Source: Leptobrachium leishanense (taxonomy: Eukaryota; Chordata; Amphibia; Anura; Megophryidae). Taken from it: a DNA stretch of 64,000 nt. The stretch is from assembly GCA_009667805.1 (NCBI GenBank), contig CM019063.1, positions 350,136,442 to 350,200,441 of the forward strand, in the 5' to 3' direction. Shown here in pieces: positions 12,536 through 26,095 of the stretch; position 1 is the stretch's first letter; each line of letters starts with the position of its first letter. A program made the position numbers and the translations under genes. The notes beneath the pieces were generated by a model that did no database searches, was not told the origin of the DNA, and saw only the letters and a program-made list of their open reading frames with translations.

Positions 12536-13431
12536 TAGGGCTGAAACAACTAATCGATTACTAAAATAGCTGTCAACTATTTCCATTATCGATTAATCGG
12601 TGTCGATTGATCGTCCTGTGTACAGCACACACTTATTAGAGTCAGACTGAGTTAAATGTCAATAACCTCAGCTTCGGAGCTGATAGGTATGATTTAGTTC
12701 TAGGGTTATGTCAGACACAACCAGTTTGTTTTTATTCAGTTTACAACAGTAGCAGAACTATAACACAAATAGGATACTGCCAATGGGTGAAGGAGCTGTA
12801 CGCCTGTGTTTTATCCTTACTTGAAGCTGGTGTCCTGTGCAACCACCCCACCCTCCCTGCCACACCCTCTTTGGTCAGGAACTGCCATTCCCTCCCTTTT
12901 GGTCTGGTCCCTTTCCCCAAATTCACTCCCAAAATCAGATCCGGTCTTTTGTCCATACCCACTCCCTCTCACACTCAGGTCAAGTCACTTGAGCAAAGTC
13001 ACTCCCTTCCACCTCCAGTCCCTCCTCCAACTCAGTTTGTTCACGAAATTATTTAAAAGGGACACTCTACGCACCCTGACCACTTTAGCTTATTAACCCC
13101 GATTTCATGCTGACATCATCATCTATGACCAAGTGCTTGTAGCCACGTTCATTTGAGAAAGCAAACATGGGCTTAAGCTGCGCATGCAGCATCAACCCAT
13201 CCCTATGACCAAGCACTCGCATACCATGTGTGAAAAGTAAGCAAGATACGCAATTTGCGTGTGTACATACGAAAGTTACCCACACTACGCAAATTGCTTA
13301 TGAAAAAAGGGGGAGGGGCTGCGGTTATTTGTTTTTACATAAAATTCCTTTTGAGTAAGCAAATTTTTTCTATTTTTTTTTTTTTTTATCCGATGAATCG
13401 ATTATGAGAATAATTGTTAGTTGCAGCCCCA
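12536..13431. mobile_element. Non-autonomous hAT element in the gypsy protease
   Basis: An 896-bp element with termini TAGGGCTGAAACAACTAATC and, from the right, TGGGGCTGCAACTAACAATT. The exact 8-bp TSD GAACCATG is at 12528-12535 and 13432-13439. Its ends carry ATCGATTAAT-type stretches typical of a widespread vertebrate hAT group. No transposase. Confidence 0.92.
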
Positions 13432-13439
13432 GAACCATG

Positions 13440-14021
13440 CAACCTGACGTTAAAAACATATACCGGTGAGAAGATGCTTGTGTTAGGTCAGGTTATAGGA
13501 ACTGTGCAGTGTCAGGAGAAAAGAGGAAAGGTAACTAGGATAGTGGTTGAAGGGGCCGGGCCAAATTTGTTGGGGCGAAGCGGGCTGAAAGACTTAAAAT
13601 TGCTACCCCAGCTGGTGAATACAGTAACAGTCAGTCCAACACTAAATGTGGTCGACATTCTAGACAGACATGCTGAGGTGTTAAAAGAAGAGCTAGGTCA
13701 GCTGAAAGGCACCACAGCTAAAACACAGAGGCCCAGCCACGATTTTATAAGCCGCGATGGTTACCTTTTGCTGTCAAACCTCTGTTGGAGGCAGAACTAC
13801 AGAGACTGGTAGATGAGAAAATTATAGAACCAGTACAATTTTCAGAATGGGCAGCCCCCGTCGTGCCGGTGAGGAAGCCAGATGGTTCAATTCGCATCTG
13901 TGGAGATTACAAACTCACTGTAAACCGAGCATCTAGTGTGGAGCAATATCCTATTCCTAAAGTGGAAGAATTGTTTGCTCAGTTGGTGGGAGGCCACAAA
14001 TTCTCCAAACTGGATAGTAGC
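13440..14021 (+). pseudogene. pol: Gypsy protease C-terminus and reverse transcriptase N-terminus
   Basis: Reading resumes after the hAT with the end of the protease (VEGAGPNLLGRSGL). A linker with ILDRHAEVLKEELGQLKG follows, then a frameshift near 13780, and the start of RT: LQRLVDEKIIEPVQFSEWAA, VPVRKPDGSIRICGDYK and YPIPKVEELFAQL, ending at KFSKLD. The long-TIR element at 14022 interrupts just after this first RT aspartate block. The rest of RT is at 19115 onward. Confidence 0.87.
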
Positions 14022-14892
14022 CATTACAAAACTTTATTAATGTAAACTTTGCAAGAAAAAAACAATAAAAACATAATAAATTGAACCAGTAGATTAAATC
14101 GGGTGGGCACTGTGGGACTATTGCAATAATGGTTAGGAATGGAAGCCTAAACCCTGAGCTAAAGCGGTCAAAAATATATGTGTGTATATAAATATAATAT
14201 ATATATATATATCACACATATGAGATGGAGTAGTGGTAAAGCCAGCTGAACAATCCCAGCTCTGACAACAAAACGTCCTAGTCTGTTGATAAAGCCGACG
14301 TTTAGTATCGGCGAAACGCGTCCTAACTAAAGATCTGACAGATGTAACTTGTCTTTCCCGTGATGGGAATGTTTTTAGCAGTTGTTTGTCCATAATTTCG
14401 GGTATGCACATTTGTTTGGGCAGCATTTATTGAGGTTACTACGGAATTGGGAGTTCCACCCTTCTTTCATCTTTAACTGTTACCCTAATTGGTCTTCTAG
14501 CAGGGTTTGTCTGCAACATTATATTGATATTAAATAACGTGCATCGTTGGTATCACATTGTTACCGCATGTATCCGAGCAGGAGTAACTGTAATTACACC
14601 TCCTGCGCTACTCGTCCACTAAAATGCTTGATGGTGCATTTATCTAATGGCTTCAATGGTACACTGAGTGGAGCCGTTACCATCATAGCGGTGGTTTTGT
14701 TCTAAACCGCATCTATGTCCTCGCTTCAAAAGGTATTGCTCTAACTTGAATAGTTAAAGTACTGCATTGAAAATAATATGAATTTCTTCCTTTTTTCCTT
14801 TTCTATACTATATTGGGTTTTAAACGCCTAATTTATCAAATTGACTTCTATCAATCTGGATTGATCATTGTGATCACTATGGGTGTAAATAC

Positions 14893-15848
14893 TAGGGTTA
14901 TACCGATACTAGTATCGGTATCGGGGCCGATACTGGGTACTGCAGGAGTACTTGTACTCGTGCAGTACCCCCGATATTTTTTCCGATACCGGAAGCCGGC
15001 ATTGAGCGGCTTGCCGGCATCCGAGGGGCTGCGGCGGCTGTCCAAATGGTCTATCGGCATTCAGACAGCCGCCCCTGCGATACTTAGCTTCCTGGGCGCC
15101 GCCGGGAATGTCTCCGCGCAGGCGCTCGTTGGAAGGACCCCAGCCGCGACCATGTGATCACGGCTGGGGTCCTTCCAAGGAGCGCACGCACGGAAGCTTT
15201 CCGGCGGCGCCCAGGAAGGTAAGTATTAAACACACTAAGCAGCTGCAGGGCCTGTCCGAATGCAGATAGAGCATTCAGACAGGCCCTGCAGCTGCTCTCC
15301 ACGACGATACTTACCTTCCTGGGCGACGCCGGGAAAGTTTCCCCGCGCGCGCTCCTTGGAAGGACCCCAGCCGTGATCACATGGTCCCACGTGGTCGCGG
15401 CTGGGGTCCTTCCAACGAGCACGCGCACCAAGTATCGTCGGGGGGGTCCAAGCTGGGGGGGCATATCCATGAGCTGGGGGGCATACCCATGAGCTGGGGG
15501 GGGCATATCCATGAGCTGGGAGGGCATACCCATGAGCTGGGGGGCATATCCATGAGCTGGGGGGCATATCCATGTGCTGGGGGGCATATCAATGTGTGAG
15601 CTGGGTGGGCATACCCATGAGCTGGGGGGCATAACCATGAGCTGGGGCATATCCATGAGCTGGGGGGCATATCCATGAGCTGGGGGGCATAACCATGAGC
15701 TGTGGGGGCATAACCATGTGAGAGCTGTGGGGGCATATCCATGAGCTGGGGGGCATACCCATGTGTGAGCTGGGGGGCAAATCCATAAGCTGGGGGGGCA
15801 TATCCATGTGTGAGCTGGGGGGCAAATCCATAAGCTGGGGCAGTATGA

Positions 15849-15881
<33 letters not shown>

Positions 15882-16055
15882 TATATATCGGGGGGGATAT
15901 ACATGTAAGCTGGGGGCATTTTTATATGGTCTGTTCTTATTGGAAAGCGTCACATGACATTAAAGAAAAGTATCGGTACTCGGTATCGGTGAGTACTTTT
16001 AAAAAGTATCGGTACTCGTACTCGGTCTTAAAAAAGTGGTATCGGTGCATCCCTA
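14893..16055. mobile_element. Non-autonomous hAT element with minisatellite core (family A, copy 2)
   Basis: A 1,163-bp element with an exact 8-bp TSD GTAAATAC (14885-14892, 16056-16063). It is in the opposite orientation to copy 1, with the right end GGTATCGGTGCATCCCTA. It holds GC-rich inverted repeats (15010-15430) and a tandem array of the unit GGGGGGCATATCCATGAGCT (15455-15840), followed by an AT dinucleotide run. Confidence 0.93.
15455..15840. repeat. Minisatellite in hAT family A copy 2
   Basis: About 18 units of 19-26 bp, in reverse complement relative to copy 1. Some units have the longer CATGTGTGAGCTGG form that dominates the array at 47690-48270. Confidence 0.93.
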
Positions 16056-16894
16056 GTAAATACCATTTGATGAATCATTTACCCATGTTTATGGATGAGT
16101 GCTCGAAGCCATTTTAATGGTTTCCATGCGAAAGTGGACGAGTTTCAACTAACGGATTGGTGACATGTCAACTATAGCTAAGTGAAGTCAATTGTAACTA
16201 AGTGGGTTTAATTTATCTAAGTGACTACTGACTCTGTTGTCGTATGCAACCTTTGCTAGATCTTTTGAGCTTGAATCATTGTTTGATAAGTGAATCTTTT
16301 AGAGCCAGACTATATCACGGCCCAAGTGGGCAATTTATTGGTTTATTTACAATCCAGATCGATGATTTAAACTAATCAATCAGCAATCACTGTCTATTTA
16401 TAGCATTAGATGAATGAGCTATCCACCTTGCTTATAAGTGTTCAAAGCCATCAGTTAGGTCTTCGGTTCTAGTGGACCTACCTTGCATAGCTGATACATT
16501 GTCAGCGGCAATATTCTTTGGTTACAACATCAGCACTACTATTTTTTTATGGCTATTTATAGCCCCTATCCCTCATACCTTGTTGATTATCAATATAGAG
16601 TGCTATTCTGACTACAATGTTTTGTTGTCAGAGCTGGGATTGTTCAGCTGGCTTTACCACTACTAATATATATACAGTGGCAAGAAAAAGTATGTGAACC
16701 CTTTGGGATTACGTGGAGTTTTGCATGAATTGGTTATAAAATGTGCTCTGATCTTCATCTAAGTCACAACAATTTGAAAAACACAGTCTGCTTAAAATAA
16801 TACAACACAAACATTATATGTTTTCATGTTTTTATTGAACAGAACATGTAAACAGTCACAGTGCAGGGTGGAAAAAGTATGTGAACCTTTGGAC

Positions 16895-18583
<1,689 letters not shown>

Positions 18584-19114
18584 TAATATCACACTGATTG
18601 GACTCAAGGTTGGCTCACTCCTGGCTCCAATTAGCTCTTGGAGAAGTCATTAGGCTAGGGGGTTCACATACTTTTTCCACCCTGCACTGTGAATGTTTAC
18701 ATGTTATGTTCAATAAACACATGAAAACATATAATGTTTGTGTTGTATTATTTTAAGCAGACTGTGTTTTTCAAATTGTTGTGACTTAGATGAAGATCAG
18801 AGCACATTTTATGACCAATTCATGCAAAACACCACGTAATCCCAAAGGGTTCACATACTTTTTCTTGCCACTGTATATATATATATATTCGTTGACCGCT
18901 TTAGCTCAGGGTTTAGGCTTCCATTCCTAACCATTATTGCAATAGTCCCACAGTGCCCACCCGATTTAATCTACTGGTTCAATTTATTATATGTTTTTTT
19001 CTTGCAAAGTTTACATTAATAAAGTTTTGTAGTGATTCTATTTTTGGGTTATGCCCTGTTTTCTGCCGAATTTTCGGCCAATAGATTAGTCCTATTTCGT
19101 CTGTGTGTGTGTTT

Positions 19115-20090
19115 GGATAAGAGTCATGCATATCAGCAGACTGTGCTTGATGAAAGCGCTAAAAAGTATGTGACTGTTAATACACACAAAGGGTTGTATA
19201 CTTACTGTAGATCGAGCCCAGCTATTTTCCAACGCACTATGGAGGGAATCTTACAAAATATGCCGAATGTCGCAGTCTACTTAGATGACATTTTAGTTAC
19301 TGGTGCCAGCGAGGAGGAACATTTAAGAAATCTAGAGGAAGTTTTGTCTCGGCTAAAATAAAGTGGACTGAGACTGAAGAGGAGTAAGTGTGAATTCCTG
19401 GGGAGGGAAGTGGTTTTTATGGGTCACAAGATCAGTGCTGCAGGTGTGCAGCCAGTTGCGGAAAAGGTCCAGGCCATACAAGAAGCGCCCACACCGCAGT
19501 CTGAGTGAACTAAAGGCTTACTTGGGCCTACTGAACTATTACCATAAATTCCTTCCAGGTTTGTCTACTAGCACCGTTGCACGCACTATTGAGGAAAGAG
19601 ACCAAATGGATCTGGGGTTGTGAGCAAAAAGAGGCCTTTGAAAAGTCCAAAAATCTTCTCCAGTCGGATGCCTTGTTGGTGCATTATGATGTCAACAAGC
19701 CCATTATCCTGGCTTGTGATGCTTCCCCTTATGGCGTGGGGGCGGTGTTGTCACACAGGCTGGAGGATGGAACCGAACGGCCAATAGGGTTCGTCTCACG
19801 GACCCTGAATGCAGCTGAGAAAAATTATTCCCAAATTGAGAAGGAGGGTCTTGCTGTGATTTTTGGGGTAAAGAAATTTCACACATACTTGTATGTGAGA
19901 CAATTTACCATCGTAACAGACCATAAACCACTGATCTCATTATTTTAATGAACTGAAGGAGGTGCCACAAATGGCCTCTCCCTGCATTCAGAGATGGGCT
20001 GTGACATTATGTGGATATGAGTACTCTATTGTGTACAAAGCAGGAAAGGATCATCAAAATGCGGATATTTTGAGCCAGTTGCCGGTTGCC
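19115..20090 (+). pseudogene. pol: Gypsy reverse transcriptase (rest) and RNase H
   Basis: RT resumes with SHAYQQTVLDE and VNTHKGLYTY. The phrase between that and APAIFQRTM is shortened, and the catalytic YLDDIL follows (~19278). After a stop near 19361 the connection region is read in shifted frames (LKAYLGLLNYYHKFLPGLST). RNase H is read from 19577 and keeps its acidic residues (ACDASPYGVG, QIEKEGLA, TDHKPL). A further shift at 19948 separates its tail (YKAGKDHQNADILS). There are at least three lesions and no intact polyprotein. Confidence 0.88.
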
Positions 20091-21474
20091 GGTGGCAGGA
20101 GATGAAGTGGAGACTTCTGCTGAGGAAGAGAGCGTACTTCTGTTGGAAGAAAATGGCGTACCATTGATTAAAGCCGAACATGTGAGGAAATGGACAGATA
20201 CGGATACCGTTTTGGCGCGGGTTCGAGAGTTTGTCCTCAGAGGATGGCCAAAAAGAGTGGATAAATCAATGTTTGGAGCTTATGCAAAAAAGGAAAGAGG
20301 AACTGAGTGTGCAGGCAGGGGGGTGCCCGAGTAGTCATTCCACCCCTAGGTCGTACAGACCTACTGAAACAGTTACACCCCAATCATCGAGGTATAATCA
20401 GAATGAAAGGACTGGCGCGGAGCTATATGTGGTGGCCAAAGATGGATGCCGATATAGAAAGAATTGTGAAAACTGGCACCTTGTGCCAAGAAAATCAAAA
20501 TTCTCCCCAGTGTGCACCTTTACATCCTTGGGAAGTACCAAGCCTCCCATGGAGAAGAATTCACATTGATTATGCGGGCCCATGTATGGGTAAGATGTTT
20601 TTGATTTTGGTGGATGCTTACTCTAAATGGATAGAGGTGTACCCTTTAAATAAATCCACCTCCGTAGTAACTGTTTAATGTCTCAGAGTTTTAGTCAACA
20701 TGGAATACCCAAAATGGTGGTATCGGACAATGGCAGCAGTTTTACAAGTATGGAGTTTCAAGAGTTTATGGCCCGAAATGGTATTAAACACGTAACCACA
20801 GCACCTTACCATGCAGCGTCCAATGAACTGGCAGAAAGGGCGGTGCAGACATTTAAAGGCCTGATGAAAAATAAGCTCAGGAGATTCCATTGAGGTCAGG
20901 CTGGCTAGAGCGTTGTTTAGTTACAGGATAACTCCTCAGACGACGTCTGGAAAATCGCCTGCCGAACTGTTGTGTGGAAGAAAATTGCGTTCCACCTTGG
21001 ATCTAATACATCCAGATTTTAAAGGTCAGATGCGGGAAACACAGTTGAAGCAAAAGCTTTATCATGATCAACTTGCTAAGGAGAGACATCTAATGGAAGG
21101 AGACATAGTTTACACTAGAAAATTTGGTGTGGGACCTGCCTGGATTCCAGGGACAGTTCAGGAAAAGATGGGACCTGTGTCATGCACAGTCGCACTTGGA
21201 AATGGCCAGATTGTGGGTCGTCATATTGACCAGGTAGAACTAGAGATATTGTATCTCCGGGGACACCGTCGGGTTTGGAGAACCATGAATGCCAGATAGG
21301 GTGCGACTGGCACCCCCTTCTGATGACGTTCTTGCAGAAGATGGTAATGGGGCGCAGACAGGAGAGCTTCCTACGGAACAGCTGTCGGAGTCTCCAGGTG
21401 TGGAGGAGCAGCAAGAGTTAAGGAGATCCACCAGTCCGAAGAAAGCACCAACGGACCTGCAGGATTATGCTTAG
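20086..21474 (+). pseudogene. pol: Gypsy integrase
   Basis: The N-terminal zinc region (about 20340-20500) keeps LHPNHRGIIRMK but its CxxC is damaged (GTLCQENQ). The catalytic core gives HIDYAGP (first Asp), then a stop at 20676. It restarts with VVSDNGSSFTS (second Asp) and SNELAERAVQTF with the Glu. A stop at 20893 is followed by the C-terminal part 20913-21299 (TTSGKSPAELL, then WIPGTVQEKMGP). An acidic tail ends at 21474. The internal stops make it inactive. Confidence 0.87.
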
Positions 21475-21621
21475 CTTAGTAGTGAGTTCCCCAGCCACAG
21501 GACAAGAATGCGTCCTGGAACTCACTGGGACAGAGGTAGTCTACCCGAAGTCCCGAGTTTAGTAGAAGTTTCGGTGTGCCTATGGACACGTGACCTGCAT
21601 TTTTGAAACTAGTGTTATCCG

Positions 21622-21633
21622 AGGGAAGGGGAT
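21622..21633 (+). promoter_or_regulatory. Polypurine tract of the gypsy element
   Basis: GAGGGAAGGGGA directly precedes the 3' LTR start (21634), the expected plus-strand priming site. Confidence 0.8.
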
Positions 21634-21829
21634 GTAGTAGATCAGTGTTATACTTATTTACCACTAGAGGGCATAGATGTTTGTGTTACCTGTTTTCTGT
21701 TAATGTAAATATGTTTCCGGGTCAGGGGTTGTGGTTGTCAGCTTCCTGAGTGGGAGAGCTGTGTCTGTACCAGCGAATAAGTAATTCATCCACCACCTGT
21801 CTCTGCATCAGTCATATGAAGATATTACA
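21634..21829 (+). repeat. 3' LTR of the gypsy element
   Basis: 196 bp, TGTAGTAG...GATATTACA, near-identical to the 5' LTR once the MITE there is removed. It is followed by the TSD CTACC. Confidence 0.92.
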
Positions 21830-21834
21830 CTACC

Positions 21835-22953
21835 CATCCATTCCTGGTATATTTCCAGTTAATCTCTGGCTTCCTTTCTACTCCTATGTCCCTAGCTGCC
21901 TGCCTGTCCATCCCTGACTGGCTGGCTGCCACCCTGTCCATTTGTTGCTTCCTATGTATCTGTACCTGGATGAATGCCTTCCAAGGGGCAGACTGACAAC
22001 GCTCGGGGCCCCGGGGCAATGATCATTGGGTCCCCCCCACTGGTCAATGCCACATGCAAGCCGCACCCATATAAAAGCACTGCAAGAATGTGTAGTGTTG
22101 CATTACAGAGTTTATTGAAAAATGAAAATATATCTGTTTCTAGGAACCCCCTCTTAGTCCAGGGGCCTCAGGCAGTGCCCTGTTGTCCTAATGGTCAGGC
22201 CGCCCCTCCATTCCTGGTATGCTGCCTGCTCATCCATTCATCCATTTCAGCTTTGTTGCCTGCGCATCAGTTACTGTCTGCCTCTTAGCACATCCCAGGT
22301 TCCTTGCCCATCGGCCAGTGCGTCCTTGACAGCTTGACGCCCCACATCCTTGGGTGGCCTCTTGGTTGGCCTCCTGGTTGTTTGACTTTGACAGGCTGCT
22401 TGCCTGTCTGTCCATCCCTTGCTTTCTTCCCGCCCATGTCTGTTAGTCTGTTTGTCCTAGGCTGCATGCCCTGTGCCATAGCAAAGAAAAGACTGGACAA
22501 TCTTGCAAAGGAGTCTTTAATGCAGACAGTGGCAACTTTTTTTGTCCTGGTACAGGACATTTCTCAAGCAACCAGTCTTTTCTTTGCCATTGGATTTAAT
22601 TCTGGGTTGTTGACCCATGTCTGTTGGAACCTGGCCGGTGCAGTATATTTTCATACTATTTTTGTCTGTAATTACCCATATGTCACTGCCTTACTGTCTT
22701 TCTGGCCTCTGTCCCTTGTCACTTCTAAAGCCTTTCAAAGTGTTCATGCAATGTAGGAAAATTGTTTCTGTATGCTAGAGCAAATATCAAGGGTGGGGGG
22801 TAGTAGGTATCTGCTGACCCAAATACTAACTCTGGAATATCTTTCTTTCAGACCAATAATATGAATTACATATGAAATTGTGCACACTCATGCAGATTAG
22901 ATGTTTACAAATTATATAATATATTAATGGCTTGTCTCTTGATTCCCCAACAG
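21835..22953 (+). other. MLLT1 intron upstream of exon 2
   Basis: Contains C/T-rich, CTGCCTGTCCATCC-type degenerate simple sequence (21835-21960 and 22200-22460), a MITE-like segment (21987-22208) and otherwise unassigned intron. No other exon is recognised. The polypyrimidine stretch TCTCTTGATTCCCCAACAG ends at 22953. Confidence 0.6.
21987..22208. mobile_element. Probable hAT-type MITE
   Basis: The ends GGGGCAGACTGACAACG and, from the right, GGGGCGGCCTGACCATTAG are imperfect inverted repeats like a common vertebrate hAT MITE group. No TSD could be matched, so the ends may be eroded. Confidence 0.5.
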
Positions 22954-23134
22954 TGCACAGTGCAAGTTAAACTAGAGCTGGGCCACCGCGCCCAGCTAAG
23001 GAAGAAAGCCACTACAGATGGTTTCACCCATGACTGGATGGTCTTTGTTCGTGGTCCGGAACAGTGTGACATTCAGCATTTTGTGGAGATGGTTGTCTTC
23101 AGGTTGCATGACAGCTTCCCCAAACCAAAACGTG
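22954..23134 (+). CDS. MLLT1: MLLT1 (ENL) exon 2, YEATS domain N-terminal part
   Basis: MLLT1/ENL is a nuclear reader of acylated histone lysines and a subunit of the super elongation and DOT1L complexes. This 181-bp exon follows an acceptor (CCCCAACAG) and ends at a perfect donor (GTAAGT at 23135), entering in phase 0 and leaving in phase 1 as in mammalian MLLT1. It encodes residues 5-64, the first half of the YEATS domain: [36 protein letters not shown] and [10 protein letters not shown]. The CDIQHF and LHDSF residues favour MLLT1 over its paralogue MLLT3. Pocket positions F28, H56, S58 and F59 are kept. Position 50 is Met where Lys is usual and 54 is Arg where Trp or His is usual. It is the only certain host exon here; the rest of the gene is outside the window or beyond it. 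Confidence 0.92.
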
Positions 23135-23821
23135 GTAAGTAACCTTGAGACGTTTTAGCCTTCAACAAAACACTCTACTGAATAATTTTTACTATCATAT
23201 CTGTTCTACCGCGCTTTAATTCATTACACAGGTCTGCGACTAAAAAGCTGTTTGATTATTTTCATCTAATTTCCATGTATTTTGGTGCGCTGAAAACAAA
23301 TAAAATATTGAAAAAACTCCTAGACGTCATGATTTGCCACAACATGCAAAATTGTCTTCAAATATATGATTTTTTTTAATTTTTGGTATTTTTTTATATT
23401 ATGGGTTTTTAACCAAATTTAAAGTCCAAATAACTATTAATTAATTAACATAAGTGCATTTAAGATATAAAATGCCAAAAAAACCTTAAAGGGTTTGTCC
23501 GAGTTATGTAAAATAAAAATAGCACTGTAAATCTGATGGTCAGCAATATATACATAAGCTAAGCAAGTTTTAAGTCTGTTCTTCTAATGGTAGAAGGGGT
23601 TAATCTTTCCTGAAAAATCCAGTGGGAGGGAGACACAGGGCAGATAGCAGCAGCTCCGGTCATGCAGGGGGTGTGGCCAGCACTGTGACATCTGTGTCCA
23701 GACACAGAGCTGCTCTCTCCTGCATGCCACACTTGTGCACGAATCATCATCAGGTTCTTGGTTCTAGGCTGTTCACACTTTTCCATCGCAATTCCTGTTA
23801 GCTCGTCATACTTCAACCGTT
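23135..23821 (+). other. MLLT1 intron downstream of exon 2
   Basis: Starts with the donor GTAAGT. It is AT-rich to 23490, then a phrase CCTTAAAGGGTTTGTCCGAG begins what looks like a dispersed repeat (23484-23600), possibly the left flank of the element whose gene follows at 23822. No exon seen. Confidence 0.55.
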
Positions 23822-25440
23822 ATGTTATGGCTCCGCAAAAGTATTAATTCGCCAGACAGTTTCTGTTTCATCTGTGGTGAATATACAGTGTTGAAGCAAC
23901 AGCAGAATATTACAGACTTTGTGAAAAAAGTATACTTTGAACTAAAAATTGGAGATCAAGATAAAGTTTGGGCGCCTCATAAAAAGTGTGCAAACGGTGT
24001 GTTGAGGACCTCCGAAACTGGTTCAAGGGTAAGAAAAAATCTTTCCGTTATGGGATTCCTATGGTATGGCGAGAGCAAAAGAACCATAGTGATGACTGTT
24101 ACTTTTGTTCATGCGATGTGAAAGGGTTTAATTCCAAATGGAAGCATTCCATTTCATACCCCAATCTTCACTCAGCAATTCGTTCTATCCCCCATGGCAC
24201 AGATATACCAGTACCCAAGCCCCCTGCTACCTTGGAAGAGATACCTAGCTCCGATGAAGGTGAAGTCATACCAGAACCAGATGACAAATCAAGTTCTCAC
24301 TTTGAAGATGATACAAGACCAAAATTGATTTCTCAGGAGGAGATGAATGATTTGGTAAGAGACTTGAATCTTCCCAAAGATGCCGCTGAGTTACTCGGAT
24401 CAATGCTGAAAAGCAGGAATTTATTGTTTCCAGGAGTGTCATCTTCATGGTTCAGACATCGTGAAAAGGAGTTCAGACCTTCGACATCGATGCAATAAAC
24501 CAACTTGTCTTCCTGGCCGAAGTAAGGAACGATGGGTCAATTTAAAATCCAATATGATTCAGAGCAATGGCGTCTTTTTATAGATTCTTCAAAAAGAAGT
24601 CTCAAAGCAGTTTTACTCCACAACGGTTTTTATGCTTCCATACCTGTAGGTCATTTCGTACACTTGAAGGAAACCTACGAGAACTTGGAATTGGTTCTTC
24701 GTAAAATTAAATATGAAGACCATGGTTGGCAAGTGTGTGGGGACTTGAAGGTCTTGTGCATGCTGCTCGGGCAACAAGCTGGGTATACCAAATACCCTTG
24801 TTTTCTGTGTCTATGGGACAGTCGAGACCAACAAAATCACTGGGCCAAGAAGAGTTGGCAGCCGAGGGTGCTAACAGTCGGTGAAAAAAATGTCCTCCGA
24901 GAAACTTTGGTACCTTCCCATAAAGTTCTTCTACCACCTCTCCACATAAAATTGGGATTGATGAAGCATTTTGTAAAATCACTTCCAAGAGATGGAGAAT
25001 GCTTCAAATACTTGGTCACCAAGTTTCCATGCCTGTCGGAGGCAAAATTGAAGGAAGGTGTGTTCGTCGGACCAGACATTAGAAGGCTTATAGTTGATCA
25101 AGAGTTTGTCAATACCATGACGGATCCTCAAAAAGAAGGGTGGTTTGCATTTAAAGAAGTCGTACAGAAATTTTTAGGCAATAACAAAGCATTTCAAGCT
25201 TTAGGTTGCCTGATGAGTTTGAAAGAGCATTTCCTCCAGTCCCACCTTGACTACGTTCCTGAAAATTTGGGAGCTGTGAGTGAGTAACAAGGTGAACGAT
25301 TCCAAGACATTAAAGAGGTGGAAAGGAGATACCAGGGAAAATGGAGCATTACAATGATCACAGATGGATGCTTCAGAGAGACATTCCAGATGCTACTCAC
25401 AAGCGTAAATGCACCAAGAGGAGCCTCACAAGGACGAAGA
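23822..25440 (+). pseudogene. Decayed gene of an unclassified repeated (transposon-like) protein family
   Basis: Three consecutive frames on the + strand give one protein. The N-terminal part (23822-24498, frameshift near 23990) has several Cys pairs, DSFCFICGEY, CKRCVEDL and CYFC, suggesting a zinc-binding head, then an acidic linker. A block LISQEEMNDLVRDLNLPKDA follows. The second half (24532-25287) reads WRLFIDSSKRSLKAVLLHNG, GQQAGYTKYPCFLCLWDSRD, LPPLHIKLGLMKHFVK and HLDYVPENLGAVSE. A TAA at 25285 is followed in frame by QGERFQDIK. I recognise this as a family of near-identical uncharacterised proteins repeated in many animal genomes, probably from a DNA transposon; I do not know the enzyme class. 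No termini or TSD could be fixed. Confidence 0.65.
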
Positions 25441-25865
25441 ATCGAGTTTAGTGTGTGTAGGTGAGCTCATTTCAGTTCAAAAAAGGATTTTCATGAAAAT
25501 ATTGTAATAAAACTTATAAAATTAAAGTCTATTTCCATTTATTTTGAGGTATTGCCTTCTTTAACATAGTTACCTAAATTGTCAGGAAACGTGATGTCCT
25601 ATGACAAAATGAAGGGCATTTTCGGATTCAGCGTACCAAAAAACATAAGGATTACGTGGAATAACCAAAACAGCTCTCGAAATTTTTTTTTTTGCAGACC
25701 TGTGTTATCTGACAAGAAGGGACTTATATCATTGGCCCTGAAGGGTTTAAAATGTAACTGTTACGTCATAAATGCATCGACTTTAAAGACCCCGTGGTCC
25801 TTTTTCAGTCTGCTCATACCCAGTTTTAAACAAAAGATTCTGCCCCTTCTTTTGAGGTGAAAGCA
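25441..25865. other. Unassigned sequence after the repeated protein gene
   Basis: Possibly the 3' part of the same element: an open stretch at 25579-25680 has no recognisable motif. Nothing else seen. Confidence 0.35.
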
Positions 25866-25871
25866 GTGAAC

Positions 25872-26095
25872 ATGTACTGTGGGTGGAGTAGAGGTAACAT
25901 CACTGCTCTGAGTGGAGAGAGCCTGTGGAGACATGGGTTCGATCCCGGCAAGAGCACCTCTCCAGTAAGTGTCCTTGGGCAAGACACCTAACGGTACATA
26001 CTCACCACCCAGGACATACTTGAAAACGAGAGAAATCTCAATGTGTCCTTCCTGGTAAAATCCTTTCTCAAAAAAACCCAACAAAACAAGGGGCA
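25872..26095 (+). mobile_element. tRNA-derived SINE with an L2-type LINE tail
   Basis: A tRNA-like head has an A-box-like TGGAGTAGAGGT (25884-25895) and a B box GGTTCGATCCC (25936-25946). A body follows (CCTTGGGCAAGACAC near 25975), then a tail with ACTTGAAAACGAGAGAAATC and CCTTCCTGGTAAAATCCTTT. The same tail ends the LINE at 49130-49635, so the SINE probably uses that LINE's machinery. It is not a functional tRNA gene since no cloverleaf can be closed. Confidence 0.8.
25936..25946 (+). promoter_or_regulatory. Pol III B box of the SINE
   Basis: GGTTCGATCCC matches the GGTTCGANNCC consensus and lies about 50 bp after the A-box-like motif, the spacing of an internal RNA polymerase III promoter. 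Confidence 0.75.

Noticed and set aside
25883..25960. tRNA gene suggested by A- and B-box sequences
   Set aside because: No closable cloverleaf or anticodon arm, and the segment is fused to a LINE-type tail, so it is a SINE head.
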